Source of the DNA: Enoplolaimus lenunculus
Lineage: Eukaryota; Nematoda; Enoplea; Enoplida; Thoracostomopsidae
Assembly: GCA_030248215.1 (NCBI GenBank)
Contig: JASANG010002082.1
Coordinates: forward strand, 1-64,000
Direction: 5' to 3'
DNA: 64,000 nucleotides
In this document: positions 35,294-45,400 of the stretch, in pieces
Layout: each line of letters starts with the position of its first letter
How positions within the stretch are numbered: the stretch's first letter is position 1
Translations under genes and position numbers: made by a program
The notes under the pieces: model-generated
The model's database searches: none
What the model was told of the DNA's origin: nothing
What the model saw: the letters and a program-made list of their open reading frames with translations, nothing else

Positions 35294-35301
35294 AAGTTTA
35301 T

Positions 35302-35744
35302 TGTATTTTAGGTTAACGGCGCAGTCAGACATGGCTGCGTTGTATTAACGCGTGGGAAAAATAGTAGCGTCGCATTGGGGCTCGTGTAGGCGCTAAACGG
35401 TCATAGTATTTTCTAAAATTCAGCCAGTATCTTATATATTGACTGAATAATAGCAGCGCTTCAAAGTGTAATAAATGCATAACGCAACGGTGCATGCAGA
35501 CTTAGCTAGCGAGTTTTGCGTTGCGCGAAGAAAAATAATACCAGAACGGCGCTGGTGGAGGTTGTTTTTCCCCATTCTGTTTTCATGGAAGAAACTACTT
35601 TATGGAATCATCGGTTGGTTTGCCGTATTGTAATAACGAATATTTCAATTGTTTTTCCGGTGCCGAATCCCACCAATCCTAGATCCTCGAGACGCGATTT
35701 GTATCGCTCAAGTTTTGAACATTTTGTCTCGTGAATATTTTCAA
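35302..35744. other. No gene seen
   Basis: A region rich in GCG/CGC words around 35320-35540. A 72-codon plus-strand frame has no recognisable feature. Confidence 0.5.
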
Positions 35745-35840
35745 TTTCATCTAAGATCTGAATTTCAAGCCAGGATTTAATTTCAGTACTATTGCTCGGA
35801 AGGCGTTTATCATAACCATTCGACTATAAACGATTGACAC
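35745..35840 (-). mobile_element. tRNA-derived SINE-like copy, degenerate
   Basis: On the minus strand it aligns with 48130-48236: ATGGTTATGATAAACGCC in place of a tRNA A-box region, then GGCTTGAAATTCAGATC. The T-loop region is badly worn in this copy. Confidence 0.55.
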
Positions 35841-35935
35841 AAAAAATATTGTTTAACGATGCCTTGGAAATCTGCTTATCAGCGAAAACAAAAAATTTGT
35901 CATTCAAATTTTAAAAAAAGCTAAAAAAAGGATCT

Positions 35936-36190
35936 CTATTGGCTAGTTTTGGTATTTACATTTAGAAAATTTGTATTATTTACAATTGCGACCGAAACAT
36001 TTCCAGATTTGGTATAGGTAAACATTTTTTTCACCGAGGGCTTCGCCCCCAATAACTCATTTCCGGATACAGCGCCTGCATTAATACCGCCAACAACTGA
36101 ACCAAGTCGAAAAATGCTACGTACGAAATAGCCAGAGTTTACTATAGTTTTCAAAGACGAAAACACACCACCAGCCAATGTAGAATTAGC
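35936..36190 (-). CDS. Possible terminal exon, unidentified
   Basis: Minus strand. An open frame after a possible acceptor (TTAACGAG) reads ANSTLAGGVFSSLKTIVNS at its start and ends ...VNNTNFLNVNTKTSQ then stop. It has a small hydrophobic, glycine-rich middle (FRLGSVVGGINAGAVSGNE). There is no ATG at its start, so it would have to be a 3' exon. No family is recognised and no partner exon found; the minisatellite at 36486-36840 would lie in its upstream intron. Confidence 0.3.
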   Translation of the reverse strand, partial: ANSTLAGGVFSSLKTIVNSGYFVRSIFRLGSVVGGINAGAVSGNELLGAKPSVKKMFTYTKSGNVSVAIVNNTNFLNVNTKTSQ

Positions 36191-36485
36191 TCGTTAACTT
36201 AATTTTAACAGAAAACCTAATTTAAGGACATTGGTACGTTTCACCGTCGTTGGCGACTAAGTAAAGCTACAAATGCAAATAAAATACTAAGCTGGTTTGG
36301 TAGAAAAAAGATATTTAAAGTTGGTCTGAAATATCGTAGACTGGTACAACGAACCGAGATGGTAAAGAGACTATAACAAAAAAATTAACAGCTTCCGATT
36401 TTCATGTTGATTGCGAATATTTGAAAATGCAATTAGTCTATTTTTTCAAGACAATATTTAAGCAGCCGAAAAAAGTTAGCTTACT

Positions 36486-36840
36486 TTATAGAGCTATAAT
36501 TTTCAACACCGTTAGAAATTTTGTAGAGCTATAATTTTCAACACCGTGAGAAATTTTATAGAGCTATAATTTTCAACACCGTGAGAAATTTTATAGAGCT
36601 ATAATTTTCAACACCGTGAGAAATTATATAGAGCTATAATTTCCAACACCGTGAGAAATTTTATTGAGCTATAATTTTCAACACCATGAGAAATTTTATA
36701 GAGCTATAATTTTCAACACCGTGACAAATTTCTGATAGAGCTATAATTTTCAACACCGTGAGAAATTTTATAGAGCTATAAGTTTCAACACCGTGAGAAA
36801 CTTTATAGAGTTATAATTTTCAATACTGTGAGAAATTTAA
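36486..36840. repeat. 37-bp minisatellite
   Basis: About nine or ten units of TATAGAGCTATAATTTTCAA followed by CACCGTGAGAAATTT, with few changes between units. It lies in non-coding DNA. Confidence 0.93.
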
Positions 36841-37897
36841 TATCTTCCGAATTTTCTCCCGGGTTTACCCCATACGCGGCGACCTGCCCCACGGACCAGC
36901 CAACTCCGCACCATCCCACAGCCTCACGGGGCACATGGGACCCGGTTGACCCAACGCACCACTTCCATCCCAACTAAACAAGCTAATTCGGAACAGTGTC
37001 TTTTCTAAGGACACTCAAAATTAAATTACAAATTAACTTAGCTTAACTAGTAATTGAATTAAAAATCGCCAGAAAAGTTACCCACACCTTATTTAGTTCT
37101 ATTCCGGTTTTTTTTGGAAACCTCTTCGACACCTCGCAAGACAAAAATCGACAGTTCGACATTTTACTGGAAACAGCACACCTTTTCAAAATGCTGGCAA
37201 CATCCCTGACCGCATCCTCTCATCGCCTTGTATAAACGTCCGCCGTTGTTTATATTAACATGATTGATAACCATGTAAATCACACCGATCAAAACAATCT
37301 CATCAAGTTTTAGTCAAAACAGTTTCTTCAATTTATGGCACTAGATGCGAAAGTTTAATTCTCAAAAATTACTAGTTGTGAACTCGTAAAATAAGACGAA
37401 TTTTGCTTTGACGTTCGATCGCAAAAAGTCTCTGAGGGCATAATTTATTCATACGAGTTTGGTCGCTATTATTAGCAAAATTTGAATGCAAAATATTATC
37501 ATACTCAGACAAACAATATAAGTAGCCAAGTGTTCATGTTTAATTGTACGAGCCTGTTGACTAATCCGTAGCGTAAATCTAAACCTAAACCTATGCCTAC
37601 GCTTAAGCCCAAGCTTCTAATGAAAAAAGTCATTCGATAACAACAATTAAAGCGTCCTGCATTAATATACTCAGCGCGCTCTGTGTTTTTGGCCTACCCG
37701 CTCAAATATAAAAGCATTGTTTCATATTTGACAAAACCAGAGCCTAGGCGCTGTCAAAATCCTCACAGTGTATTCTTAGCTAAATTCAGAGCTTGTCCCG
37801 AGACAGCAGTGTACAAGGAGTATACACGTTCGTTGGTACCGAGAAAATGTGTCAAACTTTTGCCAAAACACCGAGACAATAAACTCTAGCAGTTCGA
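36841..37897. other. No gene seen
   Basis: A GC-richer patch at 36860-36970, AT-rich DNA, and a degenerate AAACCTAAACCTATGCC relic near 37565-37620. The 3' part is presumably the 3' untranslated region of the gene at 37898. Confidence 0.5.
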
Positions 37898-39055
37898 CTA
37901 CAGTCTGTACCGGTTATAAGCAACCAATCCTAAAACCACAACGGCCCCAATGGCTAAAATTGTTTTCAAGTTCTTCAACGTTCCCTCATCCAATTTATAA
38001 TCGGTCGAATCTTTCGTTTGCACTGTGTTATTGTTACTATTATTCGTTTCGTTCCAGTTACCATCTTCCGATTTCAAAATTTCAAATGACGAATCAAGAT
38101 CTCTGCTTCTGTCAGTACCATAGTCAGTTTCCAAAAATGTCTTAGCTAATTGACCATTTTCGCTTTCGGGCCGTACTGATAATTGTTCTGATTTTTCGTG
38201 CTCTACCGTCACAGATCGCAATGGTTGTTGTTTTTCTATCATACGAAGTTCTTTGCCTTGGTCATTCTCAACGTCATTGAGTCGATTGTTTTGTTGAATT
38301 TTATCATTTTCAGTTTCATCGGCCCAGTTTAACAAATTTTGTAGTTCATCCTTGGCCGAATAGTTTGTCATAGTTTGATTTTCGGCAGCATAGTTTATAT
38401 CCAGTTTTGATTTAAGGTCTATGGCTATTTGCGAACGATTCAGTGACTCTGTTTTTGGTTGAGGACTGTTTCTAGGCGTTGCTGGTGCGTCAGCGGCAGC
38501 TCCAGTTGTTGAAAATGACTCCAGTTCAGGACTGGTTTCATGATCGGTTTCTTCTCCATCACATTTTTCTACTGGAAACGGTGGTGTTATGTCTGTGATT
38601 TTACTTAAATGCTCAGTCAACTGCGCTAGTGTCAAATTACGGGAATTTTCAGAGTCTTCAATCTGATTGGCTATGGCTGGTGGTTGCTCGATGAATTCGC
38701 GCATATTTTCGTTGTTGTTACTAGCTATGTCATTGCTGTTTTCAATAATTGTGGTAGCTAGGGTTTGATCGTTGGAACTTGTTGATTTGCTATCGGGATC
38801 GTACAGTTTTTGACGTTCTCTGGACATTTCAAATCGATTTCGAAGATCTGATACTCGTGGAATTTTAGACGCTGCCCCTGAGCTTGTTTCTAACGAGTCT
38901 TTAGACGATTTAGTAGTTTTTCTGGGCAACCGGTTGCGATCATTAGTTTCGTGGGTTGCTCGCCCTGTGGCCGGAATACTGGTTACCGGAACAAATTTAG
39001 GCGGCGATCGACGTGGAGGCGGTTGATCGTTTTGGCTTGGAGAAGTTTCTGGCAT
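37898..39055 (-). CDS. Predicted tail-anchored protein, 385 aa, unknown function
   Basis: An intronless frame from ATG at 39055 to TAG at 37898. The N-terminus is proline- and basic-rich (QPPPRRSPPKFVP, residues about 10-25). Residues 30-350 are rich in S, T, N, D and E and look disordered. The last 25 residues form one hydrophobic helix (TILAIGAVVVLGLVAY) with a short basic tail NRYRL. That layout fits a tail-anchored membrane protein with a long cytosolic part, in the ER or outer mitochondrial membrane. No signal peptide or known domain is seen. The length of the frame, its composition and a plausible membrane tail make it a real gene. An inverted-end element lies about 540 bp upstream. Confidence 0.75.
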   Translation of the reverse strand: MPETSPSQNDQPPPRRSPPKFVPVTSIPATGRATHETNDRNRLPRKTTKSSKDSLETSSGAASKIPRVSDLRNRFEMSRERQKLYDPDSKSTSSNDQTLATTIIENSNDIASNNNENMREFIEQPPAIANQIEDSENSRNLTLAQLTEHLSKITDITPPFPVEKCDGEETDHETSPELESFSTTGAAADAPATPRNSPQPKTESLNRSQIAIDLKSKLDINYAAENQTMTNYSAKDELQNLLNWADETENDKIQQNNRLNDVENDQGKELRMIEKQQPLRSVTVEHEKSEQLSVRPESENGQLAKTFLETDYGTDRSRDLDSSFEILKSEDGNWNETNNSNNNTVQTKDSTDYKLDEGTLKNLKTILAIGAVVVLGLVAYNRYRL

Positions 39056-39596
39056 ATTGTTGTTAAGGTTTTTAACTTTATTTTTTGATGAATTTATTGT
39101 CTAAAACACTCATTACTGCGATAGGTTCAAAACCAAATCTTTGAATGGTTTACTGCTAAAATAGCGTTTGGCTTCTAGCTCGTTATAGCACCAGAACTGC
39201 CCACAAGTGCCCCTTACCTTGCATCGACTACTTTACCCATGTTTGAACAGGCGTAACTTTGGTGTGATAAAATAGTAAAACCGTCAAAACAAAAAAGCAT
39301 TTAAATTTGCTTTTTGAATAACAAATGTCAAAAACTCAAAATAATTTTAAAGGTTTCGTTTTAATGAAGAAAATTCAAAAATTCAGTTTCTATGTGTCCC
39401 ATAAAATTTGAACTACAGTAGTCTGAATGAGGGTTTTCATTTTATTTTGGCTTTTAAAAAGCGAGAAAACATGTCGTCGACAGCAGCAATCTGTACTAAA
39501 CTCAATCGATACAAAACATGGTCTTGAATTTGATCAGAGATGTTTGCGTTAGTGAGAGGAAAAGTGCTTGATACAACAGTATGTGAAACTTGCAGT
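39056..39596. other. Upstream region of the tail-anchored gene; no other gene
   Basis: AT-rich DNA with no recognisable element. It probably holds the promoter of the gene at 37898-39055, but no defined motif could be assigned. Confidence 0.4.
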
Positions 39597-39820
39597 TCCG
39601 CATGGTACCAAATGTACCCGACGCGAGTTGTGTTTTTGACTGACGCACTTATTTAGATTGGGGTACAACCTTTGTGAACCATGGCACAGTATGTATCCGG
39701 CATTAAAACGGCTCCGCTTAGTTTAGACGTATTGTATGTGACAGCGTCCCAATTCTAAATAAAAGGGGGACGGCCAAAAACGCAACCCCTGCGGTACATT
39801 TTGTACCATGCGGGACCCGA
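39597..39820. mobile_element. Inverted-end element related to 15820-16154
   Basis: Left end TTCCGCATGGTACCAAATG and right end CATTTTGTACCATGCGGGA are inverted repeats that continue inward to ACGCGAGTTGTG and ACGCAACCCC. The inner GGCCAAAAACGCAAC block parallels GGCCAATAACGCAAC in the 15.8-kb element. Confidence 0.75.
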
Positions 39821-40541
39821 GAGTTGCATATGCAGAAACCACAACAATTGCGGCTGCTGTCTTAACTATGAGCGGACCCAGCATATTTTTCTCTTATTTA
39901 TTTTTATATATTTATATATGTATGTATATATGCTAATTTATTGAAAATCAGACGTAGGATGCAAATTAATCGGTTTAAAATCATATGCAATCAAAACTGT
40001 TCAAAAAATGTAGTCATAGCATTCTAGGCCAGTGGTTAAAACAGTAACCTAAAAAGTAGGTTCCTAAAGCCTAATAAGTCTATAACGTCTAAAGCTTACA
40101 AACTATGTTGCAGTTTTCAGTGAAGACACATTCCCTAAAAGAGTAAAACACGGGACATATTTCAAAAACACTGTACCATCAAACTAACTCAATTCCTTTG
40201 CTGTGTAATCTATAGTTTTCTGTTGTATCAGCAACGTAAAAACTGTTGTTGAAAATTAAAAACAAATATAACGGCAATAATTTGCTTTTAGTAAAACCAC
40301 TTTGTTTCAAGTTTAAAGTACAAAAACTAAAACTGAATTTTGTGAAAAAAATACAAAAGCATCAAAAAAACGTCACAAAATGATAGATACATTCGAGTTG
40401 TTGAAGCGCTGTAAAAATACAGTTAATTTCATCTCAAAGGTGCTTACCGGTGTCTGCTGTCGGTATATGTGCACGTAAGTGTGTGTAAAGCAAATGTTGC
40501 CATGCCTGTGCGCATATACCGGTATAAGAAGTTGTTGCAAT
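39821..40541. other. No gene seen
   Basis: AT-rich, with a TATTTATATA microsatellite near 39898-39930 and a degenerate CCTAAAGCCTAA patch near 40065. Confidence 0.5.
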
Positions 40542-40612
40542 GACCGCGTGGTGTAGTGGTAGCATGCTTGGCTCGAGCGCAAGAGGGCCGAGGTTCGATT
40601 CCCGGCGTGTTC
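40542..40612 (+). tRNA. tRNA-like sequence, anticodon position CGA, possibly a pseudogene
   Basis: Good internal polymerase III boxes: TGGTGTAGTGG (A box) and GGTTCGATTCC (B box). A seven-pair acceptor stem (GACCGCG/CGTGTTC) has one mismatch, and a D arm forms. The anticodon loop CTCGAGC would present CGA (serine). Against a working tRNA: two mismatches in the T stem, one in the anticodon stem, no long variable arm as expected for tRNA-Ser, and no T-run just downstream. It may be a tRNA pseudogene or a SINE head. Confidence 0.55.
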
Positions 40613-41371
40613 ATTAACTTTAGCAAAACTTCAAACAGAGGTCATGCAGACCGTATAGTACCAACATCTGCTATCCGCCTAAACACAATCAGGGTTCCAA
40701 CAGGAACTAAACCGTTTGCGGGAAGACGAACAGTAACAGGAATTGAATTTGTTTACACAACCGGAACAGGAACATTAATCATAAATTATATATTTCTTAA
40801 TTCTTCCGAAGCTGTATTGCGATAAAATTAAAAAATCGCATACAATTTCTTTTCAGGTAAAAGGTCGACCCAGACACACACAACACATTGTAACCAAATT
40901 CCTTAACTTTTTCTAAAAAGAACTCCAAAACGCTTTATCCTCAGTTGCACTGACAAATATAACAGTGGTCGTCAATACACAATAAGCAACACAAGATTAT
41001 TTTGTGTCTTAAAGTGCAAGTTGTTGTATCAGTGCATAGTTTGCCACGTATAACAAAGAATGAAACACACTGCGGCGTCTGACACACGCAATAAAACTGT
41101 CATATTTTTAACCACCAAGCAAACGATTCATATTTGGCTTCTCGAAAATTTATTAAACCGGCAGTGCCCAGTGCCGGAGCAGGCTAGGGTGAGAGACTCT
41201 CTTAAAAATTCCAGGTTGGGGGCCACTTGCGATGATCAATATATTTTTCAATTTTTTGTTTAAAATCTTGTTAGGGTGCCGAGCCGTCTTTGGAATGGAC
41301 CCCCACAGATGGAGGGTATGGGGGTGACTGCTCCGGTTCTGGCAGTGGTCCGTCTAAAACTAAGAACGCAT
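40613..41371. other. No gene seen
   Basis: Short frames only and no recognisable repeat. Confidence 0.45.
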
Positions 41372-42295
41372 ATTGTAGTGACCCGAATAAGAGGGGGGAA
41401 TGATATTTATTTGGCCTCTCCAGAGGGTACCCCTTTTGTTATTCGGTTACGGACTGTTATTTATTTTCAACCCACGCTCGGCCGCCCTTCGTTAGTGATA
41501 TATACCCGGTACTGCAACTATCCGTTGAATAAACGTTAATTTGTCTTGTATCAATAGCTTGAGCGATAATACAAGGTTATACTTAGGAATGTACTTTCAA
41601 AATTTAACTACGCTTTAAAGTTTCGAACTCAAATTATTTGGTCTTGGAGTCATTTATGCGCTACGATTCGGGATAGTTGACATTTATGGACTCTAATTAG
41701 GGTTTAGGGACTCTATCCGCTTACGGACTCTTATTAGGGATACAGACTCCAATTGATTCGAACTCAAAATGGGGACCCCTCTTATTACCCCTCCCCCTCT
41801 TATTCGGGTCAATACAGTAGTGATCTCGATGGGGCAGCCAAAACTCTTTCTTACAAATTCTCTAAAATCCAAAACAATCGGGGTTCCTATTTTGAGTCCC
41901 AATCAGTAGGAATCCGTATCCCTAATAAGAGTCTGAAAGCGGACAAAGTCCGTAAACTCTAATTAGAGTTTATAAATGTCAATTGTCCCTAATTGTAGCG
42001 CATAAATGACTCCAGGACCAAATAAAGTTGAGCTCGAAACTTTAAAGCGTACTTGAGTTTTGAAACTACATTTCTAAGTATAACCTTGCATTATCGCTCA
42101 AGCTATTGACACAACAAAAATCGTTTAATTCCTCAGATAGTTGCAATACCGTATACATCTGTATAACAAAAGGCGGCGGAAGGCGGGTTAAATATAAATA
42201 ACAGTCCGCAACCGAATCACAAACGGAGAGTATGCTCTGGAGAGGCCAAATAAATATCAGCCCCCCTGTTTATTCGGGACACTACAGTAAATGTG
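41372..42295. repeat. Fold-back element, arms about 440 bp
   Basis: Starts TGTAGTGACCCGAATAAGAG and ends CTTATT-type sequence reading TTATTCGGGACACTACAG. The two halves are inverted copies (TTGGCCTCTCCAGAGG, GAGCGATAATACAAGG, GGAGTCATTTATGCGC and so on), meeting around a loop near 41770-41880 that itself contains another inward-facing TATTCGGGTCAATACAG end. Fragments of the family lie at 52672-53060, 54018-54130 and 57132-57305. Confidence 0.88.
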
Positions 42296-42467
42296 AACAT
42301 CACAAGAAGATTTCTGTATCCTGTATTGAAGCAAGGGTGCAACCATGGGATACATTGGTGAAACTCTCTGAGTGATACATGAGCTAAAATCTTTGAAAAA
42401 ATTGGCACAAGACTGAAAACGTTTACGATTGCTATAAATAGTTTTTGTAGTTATATGTAGACTTTGA

Positions 42468-45400
42468 CTACTTCTTGACTGGATAAAAGTAGAACAATTT
42501 TGTTAATCGAGTAGCCGTTTCCGGAAGTAGTTTTTCACCCATATCCGCTTGAAATTGTTCTGATACTATCCGGTTGACCTAAAATACAAATGCAATAAAA
42601 CATTATGACACATGTTTATCAATGGCGTCCCCACGAGGGCATCGGGCGCCGTACCCCTTCCAAAAAACAATTCGCTGATCCAACCAAAATTACTCGGTTC
42701 CACACCCCCCCCCAAGCAAATGACCCATGTTTCTTTGAAGAACCAACCACTTTTCTTCAGACTATAACAGAGTAAGCTTAAACATTTGAGTAGTTTTATT
42801 TGTTTAGACTTATGCTTTGGCTTTGGTATATGCTTAAGTTTCACAGTTCAGCAACCGTGGGTCGTTTGCAAAAACAAAGATATATACTTCATGAAATCGA
42901 TGCAAAGAATGTAGTCATCGCAAGAACAGGTCAGAAAAAAGAGTGAGCTACTGTCCCCGGCCTCCTGCCTCCTTTACTCCGTGATTCACGCCGTTCACTA
43001 CGACTTAAGCATTGTGAGTACTGCCAAAAGCCATACTTCGGTCAGTAGTTTCAAAATATCATCCCGTATCGCATTTTTTGCAAATACTTCACAAATTGCT
43101 TGAATGAACCATGATCCACTTTTCGAAAATCTCCACGAAACATATCCTAAAACGCAGAAACCGCTGTTCGCACGAACTAATAAATAAATAAATATATAAT
43201 TTATATGTATTATTTATATAATATGTATGGATATATGTACATATATGTACTTAATTTAGCATGATTGCATACCCTCATAATATCTGATCCGTCTGCCAGC
43301 TTATTTGACACGTAAGCACGTATATTCTGCCGCGTGCCTGTACGAAGCATGGAATAAAAGGAATAAATCCATCGGCAAATTTGTGAACAGATAACAAAAA
43401 CACTTTCAACAGGTTTTACCATAACAACCTCTTGTGTAATTAGAAACCTAAAATTACATTCCCGAACTGATATACTGGCTACGGCCCCGGTTTGTCGCCG
43501 GAGGTGGATGCAACATTTTCCGCTGAGCGAGGATACTGTTGTGTTCGAAAAGTTTACTGTTTTAAAGCGCGTTTTACGAAAATTTTGCTATATTTCAAAA
43601 TTGACAAAAAAATTATAGAATTTGGGTTGTAGCTTCGCCATTTTTTCACGTACACTGTGAAAAATGGTGAGTTAAATTGACTGTCTCCGAAATAGGATCT
43701 ACTGTAACTACACAAACTGAATCGAATTCGACTCCGCCAGAGTCAAATTTGACTCACTGTGTCGCATGTTTGACTCTGGCGGAGTGGAATATGAATCAGT
43801 ATGTGTAGTCCCGTAGTGTTGATTTCGGAGAGAGTCAATTTAACTCACTATTTTTTGCAATGTATTAAGCTTGAAAATGGCACTAAAGCGGAACTTTTTG
43901 CATCGCAAAATGTTTACTCCAGATTGAGCCGGTAGTGAAGCATACGTTTCCACCCTGCCATATATCCACCGGTGTCAGTTGCTAACATTAGAAAATATGT
44001 ACCTGGGATTGTTGAATACGCAATCACAACATCGCTGTTTGCTGGTCGTGGGATTAGGCTTTTGAGTGATTCATCAACTTTAGCTTTTTGATCTTCAGCA
44101 AATTGTTTTACTGCTTGTAAAGTTTTGTCATCTATATTTAGCCTCTGACGTCTGACTGGTCCGTCAGTTAATGGCACGTCAGGAATAAGAGCACCAAAGT
44201 CTGTTTTTCCTGGAAATACGAAAAATACGCTTTTAACCCTTGGCAAGTGTGGTTGCTGTAATGGCGTTATTTGTGCTGTAGGATAACAAATTATCCTACG
44301 CCAGGAGCGGATCCAGATATCTGTGACACGGGAAGGTGGTGGGGCTAGCAAAAAATATGAAACGCAATTTTACTGTATGCTATATATGTGCCAATTTTCT
44401 GAGTGGAAAAATTGTAAGATAAAGGGTACCTTACCATTTTAATATCACAAAAAATTTTCTGTCGGAGGCATATCCCAGCCGTGGATCCGCTAGTGTTCTA
44501 CGCTTAAAACTGATGCTAGTCATCCGGATAATCATTTGACATGCATTCTATAACGAAAATTGACAATAATTTCATGGTCAGACTTTGCAGACCGAGGAGC
44601 GTAGCTCCCTCCCCCCACAATCAGCTTTGCTGGCGCTGGCCGTAAATGTTTTCAACTAAAAATTTTATGTTATGAAAGTTATCTTTGCCCCGACGAGTAA
44701 TCTTCTCGCCAATCCTACTAAAAATTCCTAGTTGTGAGGCAAGTACTGTGACGTATCATATTTTAATTTGGTACCGCTGAATGTTAATTACCTCCGCGAC
44801 ATGCTTGGACGATGAACAATTTTGGTTTGCCAGCTAAACAACGGCAATTGTATGCATTAAGCTGCGACACAATCCATTCTACTTCAACCGTTTTACCATC
44901 GACGCCGAAAATACTACCGTCTTTGCCGTGCGACATCAGCACAACCACTGCCGAATCTGCAGTTTTATGATCGGCAATCTTTGCAAAGTATTCTACTGCT
45001 TTCTTTATCGACTGGAAAATACTGCTTAAAATTCAGGAAAGCTGTCTAATATTATTGTAGCTATTTAATAGCCATCTAAACATCTATTGACAATTCAAAC
45101 AGCTCTTGTTGTATTGGTTACAAGTTATTTTTCACTCGAAATAGTTTCCACAATTTTAGACTCTTATTAAAAAACACGTTTGAGCCAATGTTTAAAATTG
45201 GGCGGTAACAACTGCGGTATAGGTATGTTATTTAGCCTAAGCCTAAGCATAAGAATGAGCTTACAACTAAGCGTAAGCGTAAAAATGAGCTTACACCTAA
45301 TACTAAGCCTAAGTGTCAGCCTAAGCAAAAAATTAGAGCAAAGCTTACGGTTACTCTACTGCCGACGCGCAGAAAAACATTGCGCCCCTTATTTTTACAT

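Noticed and set aside
36486-36840. CRISPR array
   Set aside because: The units are contiguous, with no distinct spacers, and the context is eukaryotic.
43210-43422. Minus-strand stretch [20 protein letters not shown], first taken as the caspase small-subunit exon
   Set aside because: A better exon with YVSWR and [12 protein letters not shown] lies at 43037-43146 and joins in phase; the stretch falls within intron 8.
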